Shown here in pieces: positions 1-11,700 of a stretch of 64,000 nt of DNA (position 1 is the stretch's first letter; the number at the start of each line of letters is the position of its first letter). The notes below the pieces were generated by a model that ran no database searches, was not told where the DNA came from, and saw only the letters and a list, made by a program, of their open reading frames with translations. The position numbers and the translations under genes were made by a program. Source of the DNA: Eutreptiella sp. 'Long Island Sound 2002' (Eukaryota > Euglenozoa > Euglenophyceae > Eutreptiales > Eutreptiaceae). The stretch lies in NCBI GenBank assembly GCA_964036045.1, contig OZ038385.1:35194101-35258100 (forward strand), read 5' to 3'.

Positions 1-32
1 TGAGACATGTGTACATCTCTGGAGAACAGGTA

Positions 33-139
33 GGGGGGGGGGGGGGTACTTTTCAGGTCCGTGTTGGGCCCGTGTTAACACAACACATGAGGGGGTGGGG
101 GGGTACTTTTCACCGCCTGTGTTGGGGCCGTGTTAACAC
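33..139. repeat. Two-copy tandem repeat with G-run and GTGTTAACAC palindrome
   Basis: Two imperfect copies lie side by side, roughly 33-90 and 91-139. Each has a G-rich run followed by GTACTTTTCA and ends near the perfect palindrome GTGTTAACAC. The first copy opens with 14 G in a row. The segment interrupts satellite sequence, because bases 1-16 match the satellite (GAGACATGTGTACAT) and satellite resumes near 386. Function unknown. Confidence 0.75.
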
Positions 140-160
140 GTCCAATAGGTACGTGGTACG

Positions 161-385
161 TGTTGTGTGTTGTGTTGTGTTGTTTTCCTTTTGTGTTACG
201 TTGTGTTGTGTTGTGTTGTGTCATTCCTTGTTTTGTTTTGGGTTTTTTTCTTGTGTCATTTTGTGCAGTGTTCTTGTTTTTTATTTTGTTATGTTGTGTT
301 GTGTTGTGTTGTGTTGTGTTGTGTTGTGTTGTGTTATGTTGTGTTGTGTTATGTTGTGTTGTGTTGTGTTGTGTTGTGTTGGACA
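161..385. repeat. TGTGT/TTGTG pentanucleotide microsatellite
   Basis: A simple repeat of the pentamer TGTGT/TTGTG with occasional TTATG variants. It is interrupted around 220-290 by a T-rich stretch and is most regular from 293 to 385. It sits inside a disrupted satellite monomer. It explains the low-complexity Cys/Val-rich open frames here, which are not genes. Confidence 0.9.
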
Positions 386-1235
386 GTGGGTGATAAGTAT
401 TGCCACACTAGATTGTTGTATTTGGTTGGTGTTTGAATATTTCACCAGGCCTCCAGCTTTCAAGGATGTTCCAATTTCCAAGTGATATTTGAATTCCATG
501 ATATTACCATGCGCTTTGCTGAGACATGTGTACATTTTTGCCTACTATGGCTTCCTCTTGTTTGCTTCCCCAGTCTAGCCCTTCGGCTAGGGGGCTCTCT
601 CCGGTTCAATAAACACTATGTAATCCATCTTCTTGCTTACATTAAAGTATTGGTATCCATAATGTTGGAGTCAACAGAAGCCTTGGGAGGCAGAGGTTGT
701 TAGCACTTTTGATTCAATTGGTTTATGGTTTCATGAACGCCAAGATGTTATCTCATTGAATGAGCCCCCTTGTTGTTTCTTCAGTTCATGAAATAGTCGG
801 AAGCATTGGGTGTACATTTCTACAGCTGACCAGTCCTGCTTCCTCTCACATTGTGCTTTGAGGCCTGCTCATATGTTGTGCTGTGGGATGCAATGAAGGC
901 CACGATGGTCAACAAAAGTGCCATGTGGTCCTTGGTTGATTCTTGAAGTGACTCAATCCAGGATGTTTGAATTCCAAAACCATAATTGAGTTCCATGATC
1001 CAGTCGTGTCATTTGCTAGGCCAACTGGTGGGTTGCTGTGGAATGTGGTAGATTCCTTTGCTTTTGACCTGAAACGAAGCCTTCTGGCCAGATTGCTGTT
1101 ATGGCAACATCAATCGGGATGTTTGTCGGAGGGTAGGTGATAAGTATTGCCACACTAGATTGTTGTATTTGGTTGGTGTTTGAATATTTCACCAGGCCTC
1201 CAGCTTTAAAGGATGTTCCAATTTCCAAGTGATAT
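386..1235 (+). repeat. Diverged satellite monomer at the array edge
   Basis: This stretch follows the order of the main satellite unit but is clearly diverged. For example, it has TCTAGCCCTTCGGCTAGG where array units have GCTAGCCCTAGGCTAGG. It lacks the TG-repeat part of the unit, passing from GTGTCATTTGCTAGG straight to CCAACTGGTGGG near 1015-1030. The GTAAGTGAG motif that all array units keep is altered here to CTTGGTTGATT. Higher divergence at an array edge fits reduced homogenisation there (inference). Confidence 0.85.
1191..1235 (+). repeat. Left copy of 45-bp direct repeat flanking the RT-bearing segment
   Basis: Bases 1191-1235 and 3199-3243 match at 43 of 45 positions by eye, from ACCAGG to GTGATAT. 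Both copies are satellite sequence. Between them lies non-satellite DNA. The arrangement could be a long target-site duplication or a by-product of recombination in the array. Confidence 0.8.
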
Positions 1236-2444
1236 ATAGTCACAGAGGAAGAGCTACTTTGCTTTGTCAGATGGGACCTGTTTCAAAATACCATGGTGGT
1301 GTGCGGGCCTGTCCTCCTTTCTCAAGGGAAGCAAGGGGTGCCCATAGGGGGTCATCTGGCTGCGCATATCGCCGAATTTTGGGCTATGTACTTGGAGCAC
1401 CCGACCTTCTTTGTCGAGTCCAGCGTGAGGAGAGATAGACAGGTGGACTGGCAGAAGAGGGTAGATGGTCTGAACCTGAGTGAGCCAGTCACGGTGGTCC
1501 TGCCTGGAGCGGAGCCTTTGGTATGTTTTCGCTCGGGGTCCACGCACCAGCTGTTTGGGGATGTGTGGGCGTCCAGGGACAGGTTTTGGGCCGACACTGA
1601 TCGGGTACGGTCCAGTGGCCTCACAGGCTGGTGGGCCCCTGCTGACCGGCTCCTTGCCTGGGTTACGGTGGAGTGTGTAGATATCCCTGTTTTGGGCGTT
1701 GTCCCCTGGGACAGCGCTCCCGGTGGCAGGGTCCATCACATTGTTCAGCGTACCCCGAGAAGGGATAAGGCCAGGGTGCTTGACTTTTTGTCTCAGTTTG
1801 CCCCTTTGGAGTTTGTCCTCGGTGAGCTGGGTGTGCGGGTGCCACAACAGGGGGCTACATCTCCTATGGTGTTCCTGGCGAGGTTTCGGGACAACGTCTA
1901 TATTTTTCTGATTAATATGTCGGATGCTCTGGCTGCGGTGGTGCAGCCCACTATTTTTCAGCTTCTGCGTGCTATGTATGGTGTCCCACTTAAGTGGGAA
2001 GTGCATGGCGCCATGGTTGAGTGGTGTGAGTCTGCGATCCCTGACACACGTGACCTCCGCCTGGTCCGTAAACGGGTAGTTCTCAACCTGCAGTGTTTTT
2101 CTAAGGACGAGGCGGAGTGGTCCCGATGGCTACCTGCCTCAGCGCCGAACGCAGGGCCTGTGATGCAAGCCCAGGTTCCGTCTATTCTACAGAAGTCTCT
2201 TTGGTTTGCGCTACAGTGGCGCGATGTATATGCTAATGTCCGCTCCTTTCTGTGGGGGTTGGGGGTGCTGGGGTATGCGCATCGCTAGTGGAAACCCCAG
2301 GTAGACAGATTTTGTACCCAGCATGCTCTCCGCTCTAGATTTCCTGAAGCAGTTGTCGAGGGCTGGTATAAGGAGGGCAGGGCTCAGTCCAGAGAGCCGC
2401 CTGCAGGGTCGGAGAGCGAGTGTCATGACCAGAGCATTGCATGA
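1233..2444 (+). pseudogene. Reverse-transcriptase-like ORF, truncated and interrupted by one TAG
   Basis: The frame is open from the left junction. The first ATG is at 1293, giving 331 residues to a TAG at 2286-2288. Motifs resembling the palm of retroelement reverse transcriptases are visible: GVPIGGHLAAH (residues 15-25 from the ATG) and ARFRDN (196-201), at the place of the usual YxDD box. The spacing between them, about 180 residues, is much longer than in ordinary RTs. After the TAG the same frame stays open to 2442-2444, and its first residues (WKPQV) continue the GYAHR preceding the stop. The TAG therefore looks like a nonsense mutation, perhaps of a Trp codon. The N-terminal finger region is missing. 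RT family membership is my recognition of motifs, not a database match. Confidence 0.6.
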
Positions 2445-3198
2445 TGGGTTGGGTGGTGTGGGGCATGGCCGTAGGGCGAGCGACTGCCCTTTCTTTCTGT
2501 TGTGATGTGACTGTGTGGGCGGCTGTACTGCGCTGATTCGATGAGAACCCCACCACTGTTGCAAACGACGGACAGCCTTGGGCGAGCTGAGAGCTGCATG
2601 TGGCGGGGGCAGAGTGTAGGAGAGCGTGGGCAAGGCCGGGCCGTGGGCGCTGGTAGGGCTGCCTGACCTGTTGTGACCAGTATGCATGTGTGGCGCACTG
2701 TAGGGCTAGTTTGAGCCCTTTAGGAGCTTGTGGATAGGGAGGGAGTGGTCCAGCCGGCGCCCTGGACCCGGGTGACCTTTGGTTTTTTTGAATGTGCTTG
2801 CGTTGCCCTGCCTGCTCAGTGAGAGACACTGAGTAGCATGGATTCTGCCCTACAGACCAGCTACATGTCGTATGAGAAGGGCTTTGTGCAGCACTGTTGA
2901 CATGATGCATAGTGCAGAGTATGAGGGTGGGAAGACCTGTGTGCACTTCTGGGGGCCTGTTTCGGCCCTATGCAGGGTGTGGATGGGAGGTGAGAAACAG
3001 AAAGGGCATGGGCTTGTAGACACAGGACAGCCAGGTGCCTCTTGGTCTGAAAGTAAATTTTCCCGAGGACCATGCTTGGTGCGCACAGTGCACTGTTCTC
3101 TGCTGTGTAAAGCCTTTTGGAATTCTACTAATGAAGTTTTTCACCGTGCGTGCTTGCTAGCGTCGTCTTCTTCTTCGTCTTTACACCACCCCAGAGAA
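1236..3198 (+). mobile_element. Retroelement-like insertion inside satellite DNA
   Basis: About 1.96 kb of non-satellite DNA sits exactly between two copies of the same 45-bp satellite segment. It carries a reverse-transcriptase-like frame on the plus strand (1233-2444). About 750 bp of sequence without a recognisable gene follows. No poly(A) tail, long terminal repeat or endonuclease domain is visible, so it looks like a truncated element. The open frame starts directly at the left junction, which suggests the 5' part was lost. I infer a 5'-truncated non-LTR-type retroelement; a recombination-borne fragment is the alternative. Confidence 0.55.
2445..3198. other. Element 3' part without recognisable gene
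   Basis: This sequence follows the RT-like frame up to the satellite junction. It has several short open frames on both strands, none with recognisable motifs. No poly(A) tract or terminal repeat is seen next to the right junction. It may be the 3' untranslated part of the element. Confidence 0.5.
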
Positions 3199-3243
3199 AC
3201 CAGGGCTCCAGCTTTCAAGGATGTTCCAATTTCCAAGTGATAT
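3199..3243 (+). repeat. Right copy of 45-bp direct repeat flanking the RT-bearing segment
   Basis: Partner of 1191-1235, with two mismatches. It is also the first satellite sequence of the main array and continues directly into normal unit sequence (TTGAATTCCATG). Confidence 0.8.
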
Positions 3244-3530
3244 TTGAATTCCATGATATTACCATGCGCTTTGCTGAGACATGTGTACATTTTTGCCTAC
3301 TATGGCTTCCTCTTGTTTGCTTCCCCAGGCTAGCCCTAGGCCAGGTTGATGTCTCCAGTTCAGTGAGCACCAGGTAATCAGTCTTCCCGCTTATTATTGT
3401 TCCCGCTGGAGTATTGGTATCCACAATGTAGGAGTCAGCAGAAGCCTTGGTAAGCGGAGGTTGTTAGCACTTTTTATTCCATTGGTGTATTATTTGTTGA
3501 ACACCATGAGCCCTGTTGTTGTTGCTTCAG

Positions 3531-3676
3531 TTCATGAAACACCTGGAAGCATGGGGTGTACATTTCTACAGCCGGCCAATCTACTTCCTGCCACAGTTTG
3601 CTTTGAGGCCCACTCCTATGTTGCGGCGTGGGATGCAATGAAGGCCAGGATGGTCAACAGAAGTGCCATGTGGTCC
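3531..3676 (+). other. Exon-like cassette repeated in each satellite unit (first copy)
   Basis: In each unit a pyrimidine-rich TTGTTGTTGCTTCAG (acceptor-like) is followed by 146 bp and then GTCC|GTAAGTGAG (strong donor-like). The stretch is open in one frame, but differences between units in that frame are often amino-acid changing, such as CAG/CAC and CCT/TCT. The diverged edge monomer has a stop there and has lost the donor. I therefore see a splice-site-like arrangement without evidence of protein coding. Confidence 0.4.
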
Positions 3677-3862
3677 GTAAGTGAGTGGATCCAGGATGTT
3701 TGAATTCCAAAACCATAATTGAGTTCCATGATAGCAGTGTCATTTGCTGAGAAACCTGCACACATTCACACACTCTCTTTGCTGTGCTGATTCTCTCCTC
3801 AGAATGCTGCACCCAATGCACAGGCTGTGTGTTTTGCCGCTCTATCTCTCTCACACACAGAC

Positions 3863-3885
3863 TGTGTGTGTGTGTGTGTGTGTGT
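3863..3885 (+). repeat. Internal (TG)n microsatellite of the satellite unit (first copy)
   Basis: Every long unit has CACACACAGAC followed by a TG run and then TTGGCCTG. The run varies in length from unit to unit and accounts for most of the 912/914/916/918/920-bp variation. The copy at 33250-33282 is among the longest. The copy near 30660-30690 is interrupted by a TT. The CACACA before the TG run can pair with it. Confidence 0.95.
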
Positions 3886-4770
3886 TGGCCTGTTTCCCAT
3901 GTTGTCAGTTGCAATATCTTACTGCCTACAATGCTGGGCCAGCTGGTGGGTTGCTGTGGAATGTGGTAGATTCCTTTGCTTTTGTGACCTGAAAGGAAGG
4001 CTTCTGGCCAGATTACTGTTGTGGCAACATCAGTCTGGATGTTTGTCGGAGGGTAGGTGATAAGTATTGCCACACTAGATTGTTGTATTTGGTTGGTGTT
4101 TGAATATTTCACCAGGCCTCCAGCTTTCAAGGATGTTCCAATTTCCAAGTGATATTTGAATTCCATGATATTACCATGCGCTTTGCTGAGACATGTGTAC
4201 ATTTTTGCCTCCTATGGCTTCCTCTTGTTTGCTTCCCCAGGCTAGCCCTAGGCTAGGTTGATGTCTCCAGTTCAGTGAGCACCAGGTAATCAGTCTTCCC
4301 GCTTATTATTGTTCCCACTGGAGTATTGGTATCCACAATGTAGGAGTCAGCAGAAGCCTTGGTAAGCGGAGGTTGTTAGCACTTTTATTCCATTGGTGTA
4401 TTATTTGTTGAACACCGTGAGCCCTGTTGTTGTTGCTTCAGTTCATGAAACACCTGGAAGCATGGGGTGTACATTTCTACACCCGGCCAATCTACTTCCT
4501 GCCACAGTTTGCTTTGAGGCCCACTCCTATGTTGCGGCGTGGGATGCAATGAAGGCCAGGATGGTCAACAGAAGTGCCATGTGGTCCGTAAGTGAGTGGA
4601 TCCAGGATGTTTGAATTCCAAAACCATAATTGAGTTCCATGATAGCAGTATCATTTGCTGAGAAACCTGCACACATTCACACACTCTCTTTGCTGTGCTG
4701 ATTCTCTCTTCAGAACGCTGCACCCAATGCACAGGCTGTGTGTTTTGCCGCTCTATCTCTCTCACACACA

Positions 4771-4806
<36 letters not shown>

Positions 4807-5689
4807 GGCCTGTTTCCCATGTTGTCAGTTGCAATATCTTACTGCCTACAATGCTGGGCCAGCTGGTGGGTTGCTGTGGAATGTGGTAGATTCCTTTGCT
4901 TTTGACCTGAAAGGAAGCCTTCTGGCCAGATTGCAGTTATGGCAACATCAGTCTGGATGTTTGTCGGAGGGTAGGTGATAAGTATTGCCACACTAGATTG
5001 TTGTATTTGGTTGGTGTTTGAATATTTCACCAGGCCTCCAGCTTTCAAGGATGTTCCAATTTCCAAGTGATATTTGAATTCCATGATATTACCATGCGCT
5101 TTGCTGAGACATGTGTACATTTTTGCCTACTATGGCTTCCTCTTGTTTGTTTCCCCAGGCTAGCCTTAGGCCAGGTTGATGTCTCCAGTTCAGTGAGCAT
5201 CAGGTAATCAGTCTTCCCGCTTATTATTGTTCCCGCTGGAGTATTGGTATCCACAATGTAGGAGTCAGCAGAAGCCTTGGTAAGCGGAGGTTGTTAGCAA
5301 CCTTTCTTCCATTGGTGCATTATTTGTTGAACACTGTGAGCCCTGTTGTTGTTGCTTCAGTTCATGAAACACCTGGAAGCATGGGGTGTACATTTCTACA
5401 GCCGGCCAATCTACTTCCTGCCACAGTTTGCTTTGAGGCCCACTCCTATGTTGTGGCGTGGGATGCAATGAAGGCCAGGATGGTCAACAGAAGTGCCATG
5501 TGGTCCGTAAGTGAGTGGATCCAGGATGTTTGAATTCCAAAACCATAATTGAGTTCCATGATAGCAGTATCATTTGCTGAGAAACCTGCACACATTCACA
5601 CACTCTCTTTGCTGTGCTGATTCTCTCTTCAGAACGCTGCACCCAATGCACAGGCTGTGTGTTTTGCCGCCCTCTCTCTCTCACACACA

Positions 5690-5723
<34 letters not shown>

Positions 5724-8700
5724 GGCCTGTTTCCCATGTGGTCAGTTGCAATATCTTACTGCCTACAATGCTGGGCCAGCTGGTGGGTTGCTGTGGAATG
5801 TGGTAGATTCCTTTGCTTTTGACCTGAAAGGAAGCCTTCTGGCCAGATTGCAGTTATGGCAACATCAGTCTGGATGTTTGTCGGAGGGTAGGTGATAAGT
5901 ATTGCCACACTAGATTGTTGTATTTGGTTGGTGTTTGAATATTTCACCAGGCCTCCAGCTTTCAAGGATGTTCCAATTTCCAAGTGATATTTGAATTCCA
6001 TGATATTACCATGCGCTTTGCTGAGACATGTGTACATTTTTGCCTACTATGGCTTCCTCTTGTTTGTTTCCCCAGGCTAGCCCTAGGCTAGGTTGATGTC
6101 TCCAGTTCAGTGAGCACCAGGTAATCAGTCTTCCCGCTTATTATTGTTCCCACTGGAGTATTGGTATCCACAATGTAGGAGTCAGCAGAAGCCTTGGTAA
6201 GCGGAGGTTGTTAGCACTTTTTATTCCATTGGTGTATTATTTGTTGAACACCATGAGCCCTGTTGTTGTTGCTTCAGTTCATGAAACACCTGGAAGCATG
6301 GGGTGTACATTTCTACAGCCGGCCAATCTACTTCCTGCCACAGTTTGCTTTGAGGCCCACTCCTATGTTGCGGCGTGGGATGCAATGAAGGCCAGGATGG
6401 TCAACAGAAGTGCCATGTGGTCCGTAAGTGAGTGGATCCAGGATGTTTGAATTCCAAAACCATAATTGAGTTCCATGATAGCAGTATCATTTGCTGAGAA
6501 ACCTGCACACATTCACACACTCTCTTTGCTGTGCTGATTCTCTCTTCAGAACGCTGCACCCAATGCACAGGCTGTGTGTTTTGCCGCTCTATCTCTCTCA
6601 CACACAGACTGTGTGTGTGTGTGTGTGTGTGTTGGCCTGTTTCCCATGTTGTCAGTTGCAATATCTTACTGCCTACAATGCTGGGCCAGCTGGTGGGTTG
6701 CTGTGGAATGTGGTAGATTCCTTTGCTTTTGTGACCTGAAAGGAAGGCTTCTGGCCAGATTACTGTTATGGCAACATCAGTCTGGATGTTTGTCGGAGGG
6801 TAGGTGATAAGTATTGCCACACTAGATTGTTGTATTTGGTTGGTGTTTGAATATTTCACCAGGCCTCCAGCTTTCAAGGATGTTCCAATTTCCAAGTGAT
6901 ATTTGAATTCCATGATATTACCATGCGCTTTGCTGAGACATGTGTACATTTTTGCCTACTATGGCTTCCTCTTGTTTGCTTCCCCAGGCTAGCTCTAGGC
7001 TAGGTTGATGTCTCCAGTTCAGTGAGCACCAGGTAATCAGTCTTCCTGCTTTTTATTGTTCCCACTGGAGTATTGGTATCCACAATGTAGGAGTCAGCAG
7101 AAGCCTTGGTAAGCGGAGGTTGTTAGCACTTTTTATTCCATTGGTGTATTATTTGTTGAACACCATGAGCCCTGTTGTTGTTGCTTCAGTTCATGAAACA
7201 CCTGGAAGCATGGGGTGTACATTTCTACAGCCGGCCAATCTACTTTCTGCCACAGTTTGCTTTGAGGCCCACTCCTATGTTGCGGCGTGGGATGCAATGA
7301 AGGCCAGGATGGTCAACAGAAGTGCCATGTGGTCCGTAAGTGAGTGGATCCAGGATGTTTGAATTCCAAAACCATAATTGAGTTCCATGATAGCAGTATC
7401 ATTTGCTGAGAAACCTGCACACATTCACACACTCTCTTTGCTGTGCTGATTCTCTCTTCAGAACGCTGCACCCAATGCACAGGCTGTGTGTTTTGCCGCC
7501 CTCTCTCTCTCACACACAGACTGTGTGTGTGTGTGTGTGTGTGTTGGCCTGTTTCCCATGTGGTCAGTTGCAATATCTTACTGCCTACAATGCTGGGCCA
7601 GCTGGTGGGTTGCTGTGGAATGTGGTAGATTCCTTTGCTTTTGTGACCTGAAAGGAAGGCTTCTGGCCAGATTACTGTTATGGCAACATCAGTCTGGATG
7701 TTTGTCGGAGGGTAGGTGATAAGTATTGCCACACTAGATTGTTGTATTTGGTTGGTGTTTGAATATTTCACCAGGCCTCCAGCTTTCAAGGATGTTCCAA
7801 TTTCCAAGTGATATTTGAATTCCATGATATTACCATGCGCTTTGCTGAGACATGTGTACATTTTTGCCTACTATGGCTTCCTCTTGTTTGCTTCCCCAGG
7901 CTAGCTCTAGGCCAGGTTGATGTCTCCAGTTCAGTGAGCACCGGGTAATCAGTGTTCCCGCTTATTATTGTTCCCACTGGAGTATTGGTATCCACAATGT
8001 AGGAGTCAGCAGAAGCCTTGGTAAGCGGAGGTTGTTAGCACTTTTTATTCCATTGGTGTATTATTTGTTGAACACCATGAGCCCTGTTGTTGTTGCTTCA
8101 GTTCATGAAACACCTGGAAGCATGGGGTGTACATTTCTACAGCCGGCCAATCTCCTTTCTGCCACAGTTTGCTTTGAGACCCACTCCTATGTTGCGGCGT
8201 GGGATGCAATGAAGGCCAGGATGGTCAACAGAAGTGCCATGTGGTCCGTAAGTGAGTGGATCCAGGATGTTTGAATTCCAAAACCATAATTGAGTTCCAT
8301 GATAGCAGTATCATTTGCTGAGAAACCTGCACACATTCACACACTCTCTTTGCTGTGCTGATTCTCTCTTCAGAACGCTGCACCCAATGCACAGGCTGTG
8401 TGTTTTGCCGCTCTATCTCTCTCACACACAGACTGTGTGTGTGTGTGTGTGTGTGTTGGCCTGTTTCCCATGTTGTCAGTTGCAATATCTTACTGCCTAC
8501 AATGCTGGGCCAGCTGGTGGGTTGCTGTGGAATGTGGTAGATTCCTTTGCTTTTGTGACCTGAAAGGAAGGCTTCTGGCCAGATTACTGTTATGGCAACA
8601 TCAGTCTGGATGTTTGTCGGAGGGTAGGTGATAAGTATTGCCACACTAGATTGTTGTATTTGGTTGGTGTTTGAATATTTCACCAGGCCTCCAGCTTTCA

Positions 8701-11700
8701 AGGATGTTCCAATTTCCAAGTGATATTTGAATTCCATGATATTACCATGCGCTTTGCTGAGACATGTGTACATTTTTGCCTACTATGGCTTCCTCTTGTT
8801 TGCTTCCCCAGGCTAGCTCTAGGCCAGGTTGATGTCTCCAGTTCAGTGAGCACCGGGTAATCAGTGTTCCCGCTTATTATTGTTCCCACTGGAGTATTGG
8901 TATCCACAATGTAGGAGTCAGCAGAAGCCTTGGTAAGCGGAGGTTGTTAGCACTTTTTATTCCATTGGTGTATTATTTGTTGAACACCATGAGCCCTGTT
9001 GTTGTTGCTTCAGTTCATGAAACACCTGGAAGCATGGGGTGTACATTTCTACAGCCGGCCAATCTCCTTTCTGCCACAGTTTGCTTTGAGGCCCACTCCT
9101 ATGTTGCGGCGTGGGATGCAATGAAGGCCAGGATGGTCAACAGAAGTGCCATGTGGTCCGTAAGTGAGTGGATCCAGGATGTTTGAATTCCAAAACCATA
9201 ATTGAGTTCCATGATAGCAGTATCATTTGCTGAGAAACCTGCACACATTCACACACTCTCTTTGCTGTGCTGATTCTCTCTTCAGAACGCTGCACCCAAT
9301 GCACAGGCTGTGTGTTTTGCCGCTCTATCTCTCTCACACACAGACTGTGTGTGTGTGTGTGTGTGTGTTGGCCTGTTTCCCATGTGGTCAGTTGCAATAT
9401 CTTACTGCCTACAATGCTGGGCCAGCTGGTGGGTTGCTGTGGAATGTGGTAGATTCCTTTGCTTTTGTGACCTGAAAGGAAGGCTTCTGGCCAGATTACT
9501 GTTATGGCAACATCAGTCTGGATGTTTGTCGGAGGGTAGGTGATAAGTATTGCCACACTAGATTGTTGTATTTGGTTGGTGTTTGAATATTTCACCAGGC
9601 CTCCAGCTTTCAAGGATGTTCCAATTTCCAAGTGATATTTGAATTCCATGATATTACCATGCGCTTTGCTGAGACATGTGTACATTTTTGCCTACTATGG
9701 CTTCCTCTTGTTTGCTTCCCCAGGCTAGCTCTAGGCTAGGTTGATGTCTCCAGTTCAGTGAGCACCAGGTAATCAGTCTTCCTGCTTTTTATTGTTCCCA
9801 CTGGAGTATTGGTATCCACAATGTAGGAGTCAGCAGAAGCCTTGGTAAGCGGAGGTTGTTAGCACTTTTTATTCCATTGGTGTATTATTTGTTGAACACC
9901 ATGAGCCCTGTTGTTGTTGCTTCAGTTCATGAAACACCTGGAAGCATGGGGTGTACATTTCTACAGCCGGCCAATCTACTTTCTGCCACAGTTTGCTTTG
10001 AGGCCCACTCCTATGTTGCGGCGTGGGATGCAATGAAGGCCAGGATGGTCAACAGAAGTGCCATGTGGTCCGTAAGTGAGTGGATCCAGGATGTTTGAAT
10101 TCCAAAACCATAATTGAGTTCCATGATAGCAGTATCATTTGCTGAGAAACCTGCACACATTCACACACTCTCTTTGCTGTGCTGATTCTCTCTTCAGAAC
10201 GCTGCACCCAATGCACAGGCTGTGTGTTTTGCCGCCCTCTCTCTCTCACACACAGACTGTGTGTGTGTGTGTGTGTGTGTTGGCCTGTTTCCCATGTGGT
10301 CAGTTGCAATATCTTACTGCCTACAATGCTGGGCCAGCTGGTGGGTTGCTGTGGAATGTGGTAGATTCCTTTGCTTTTGTGACCTGAAAGGAAGGCTTCT
10401 GGCCAGATTGCAGTTATGGCAACATCAGTCTGGATGTTTGTCGGAGGGTAGGTGATAAGTATTGCCACACTAGATTGTTGTATTTGGTTGGTGTTTGAAT
10501 ATTTCACCAGGCCTCCAGCTTTCAAGGATGTTCCAATTTCCAAGTGATATTTGAATTCCATGATATTACCATGCGCTTTGCTGAGACATGTGTACATTTT
10601 TGCCTACTATGGCTTCCTCTTGTTTGCTTCCCCAGGCTAGCCCTAGGCCAGGTTGATGTCTCCAGTTCAGTGAGCACCAGGTAATCAGTCTTCCCGCTTA
10701 TTATTGTTCCCACTGGAGTATTGGTATCCACAATGTAGGAGTCAGCAGAAGCCTTGGTAAGCGGAGGTTGTTAGCACTTTTTATTCCATTGGTGTATTAT
10801 TTGTTGAACACCATGAGCCCTGTTGTTGTTGCTTCAGTTCATGAAACACCTGGAAGCATGGGGTGTACATTTCTACACCCGGCCAATCTCCTTTCTGCCA
10901 CAGTTTGCTTTGAGGCCCACTCCTATGTTGCGGCGTGGGATGCAATGAAGGCCAGGATGGTCAACAGAAGTGCCATGTGGTCCGTAAGTGAGTGGATCCA
11001 GGATGTTTGAATTCCAAAACCATAATTGAGTTCCATGATAGCAGTATCATTTGCTGAGAAACCTGCACACATTCACACACTCTCTTTGCTGTGCTGATTC
11101 TCTCTTCAGAATGCTGCACCCAATGCACAGGCTGTGTGTTTTGCCGCTCTATCTCTCTCACACACAGACTGTGTGTGTGTGTGTGTGTGTGTTGGCCTGT
11201 TTCCCATGTGGTCAGTTGCAATATCTTACTGCCTACAATGCTGGGCCAGCTGGTGGGTTGCTGTGGAATGTGGTAGATTCCTTTGCTTTTGTGACCTGAA
11301 AGGAAGGCTTCTGGCCAGATTGCAGTTATGGCAACATCAGTCTGGATGTTTGTCGGAGGGTAGGTGATAAGTATTGCCACACTAGATTGTTGTATTTGGT
11401 TGGTGTTTGAATATTTCACCAGGCCTCCAGCTTTCAAGGATGTTCCAATTTCCAAGTGATATTTGAATTCCATGATATTACCATGCGCTTTGCTGAGACA
11501 TGTGTACATTTTTGCCTACTATGGCTTCCTCTTGTTTGCTTCCCCAGGCTAGCTCTAGGCTAGGTTGATGTCTCCAGTTCAGTGAGCACCAGGTAATCAG
11601 TCTTCCTGCTTATTATTGTTCCCACTGGAGTATTGGTATCCACAATGTAGGAGTCAGCAGAAGCCTTGGTAAGCGGAGGTTGTTAGCACTTTTTATTCCA

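Noticed and set aside
9-485. 158-residue Cys/Val-rich open frame
   Set aside because: It is a translation of the TGTGT pentanucleotide repeat; low complexity only.
1254-2006. 250-residue minus-strand frame antisense to the RT-like ORF
   Set aside because: No recognisable motif, whereas the plus strand has RT-like motifs; it is a shadow frame.
3461-3703. 80-residue plus-strand frame starting at TTGTTAGCAC in each unit
   Set aside because: It starts at a non-ATG codon, the differences between units are often amino-acid changing, and the diverged edge monomer has stops. It is a by-product of the repeated unit.
6401-6949. 182-residue minus-strand frame repeated in many satellite units
   Set aside because: Its length changes with the TG run (82, 117, 135 or 182 codons in different units), it reads through CACACA as His-Thr repeats, and it has no recognisable domain.
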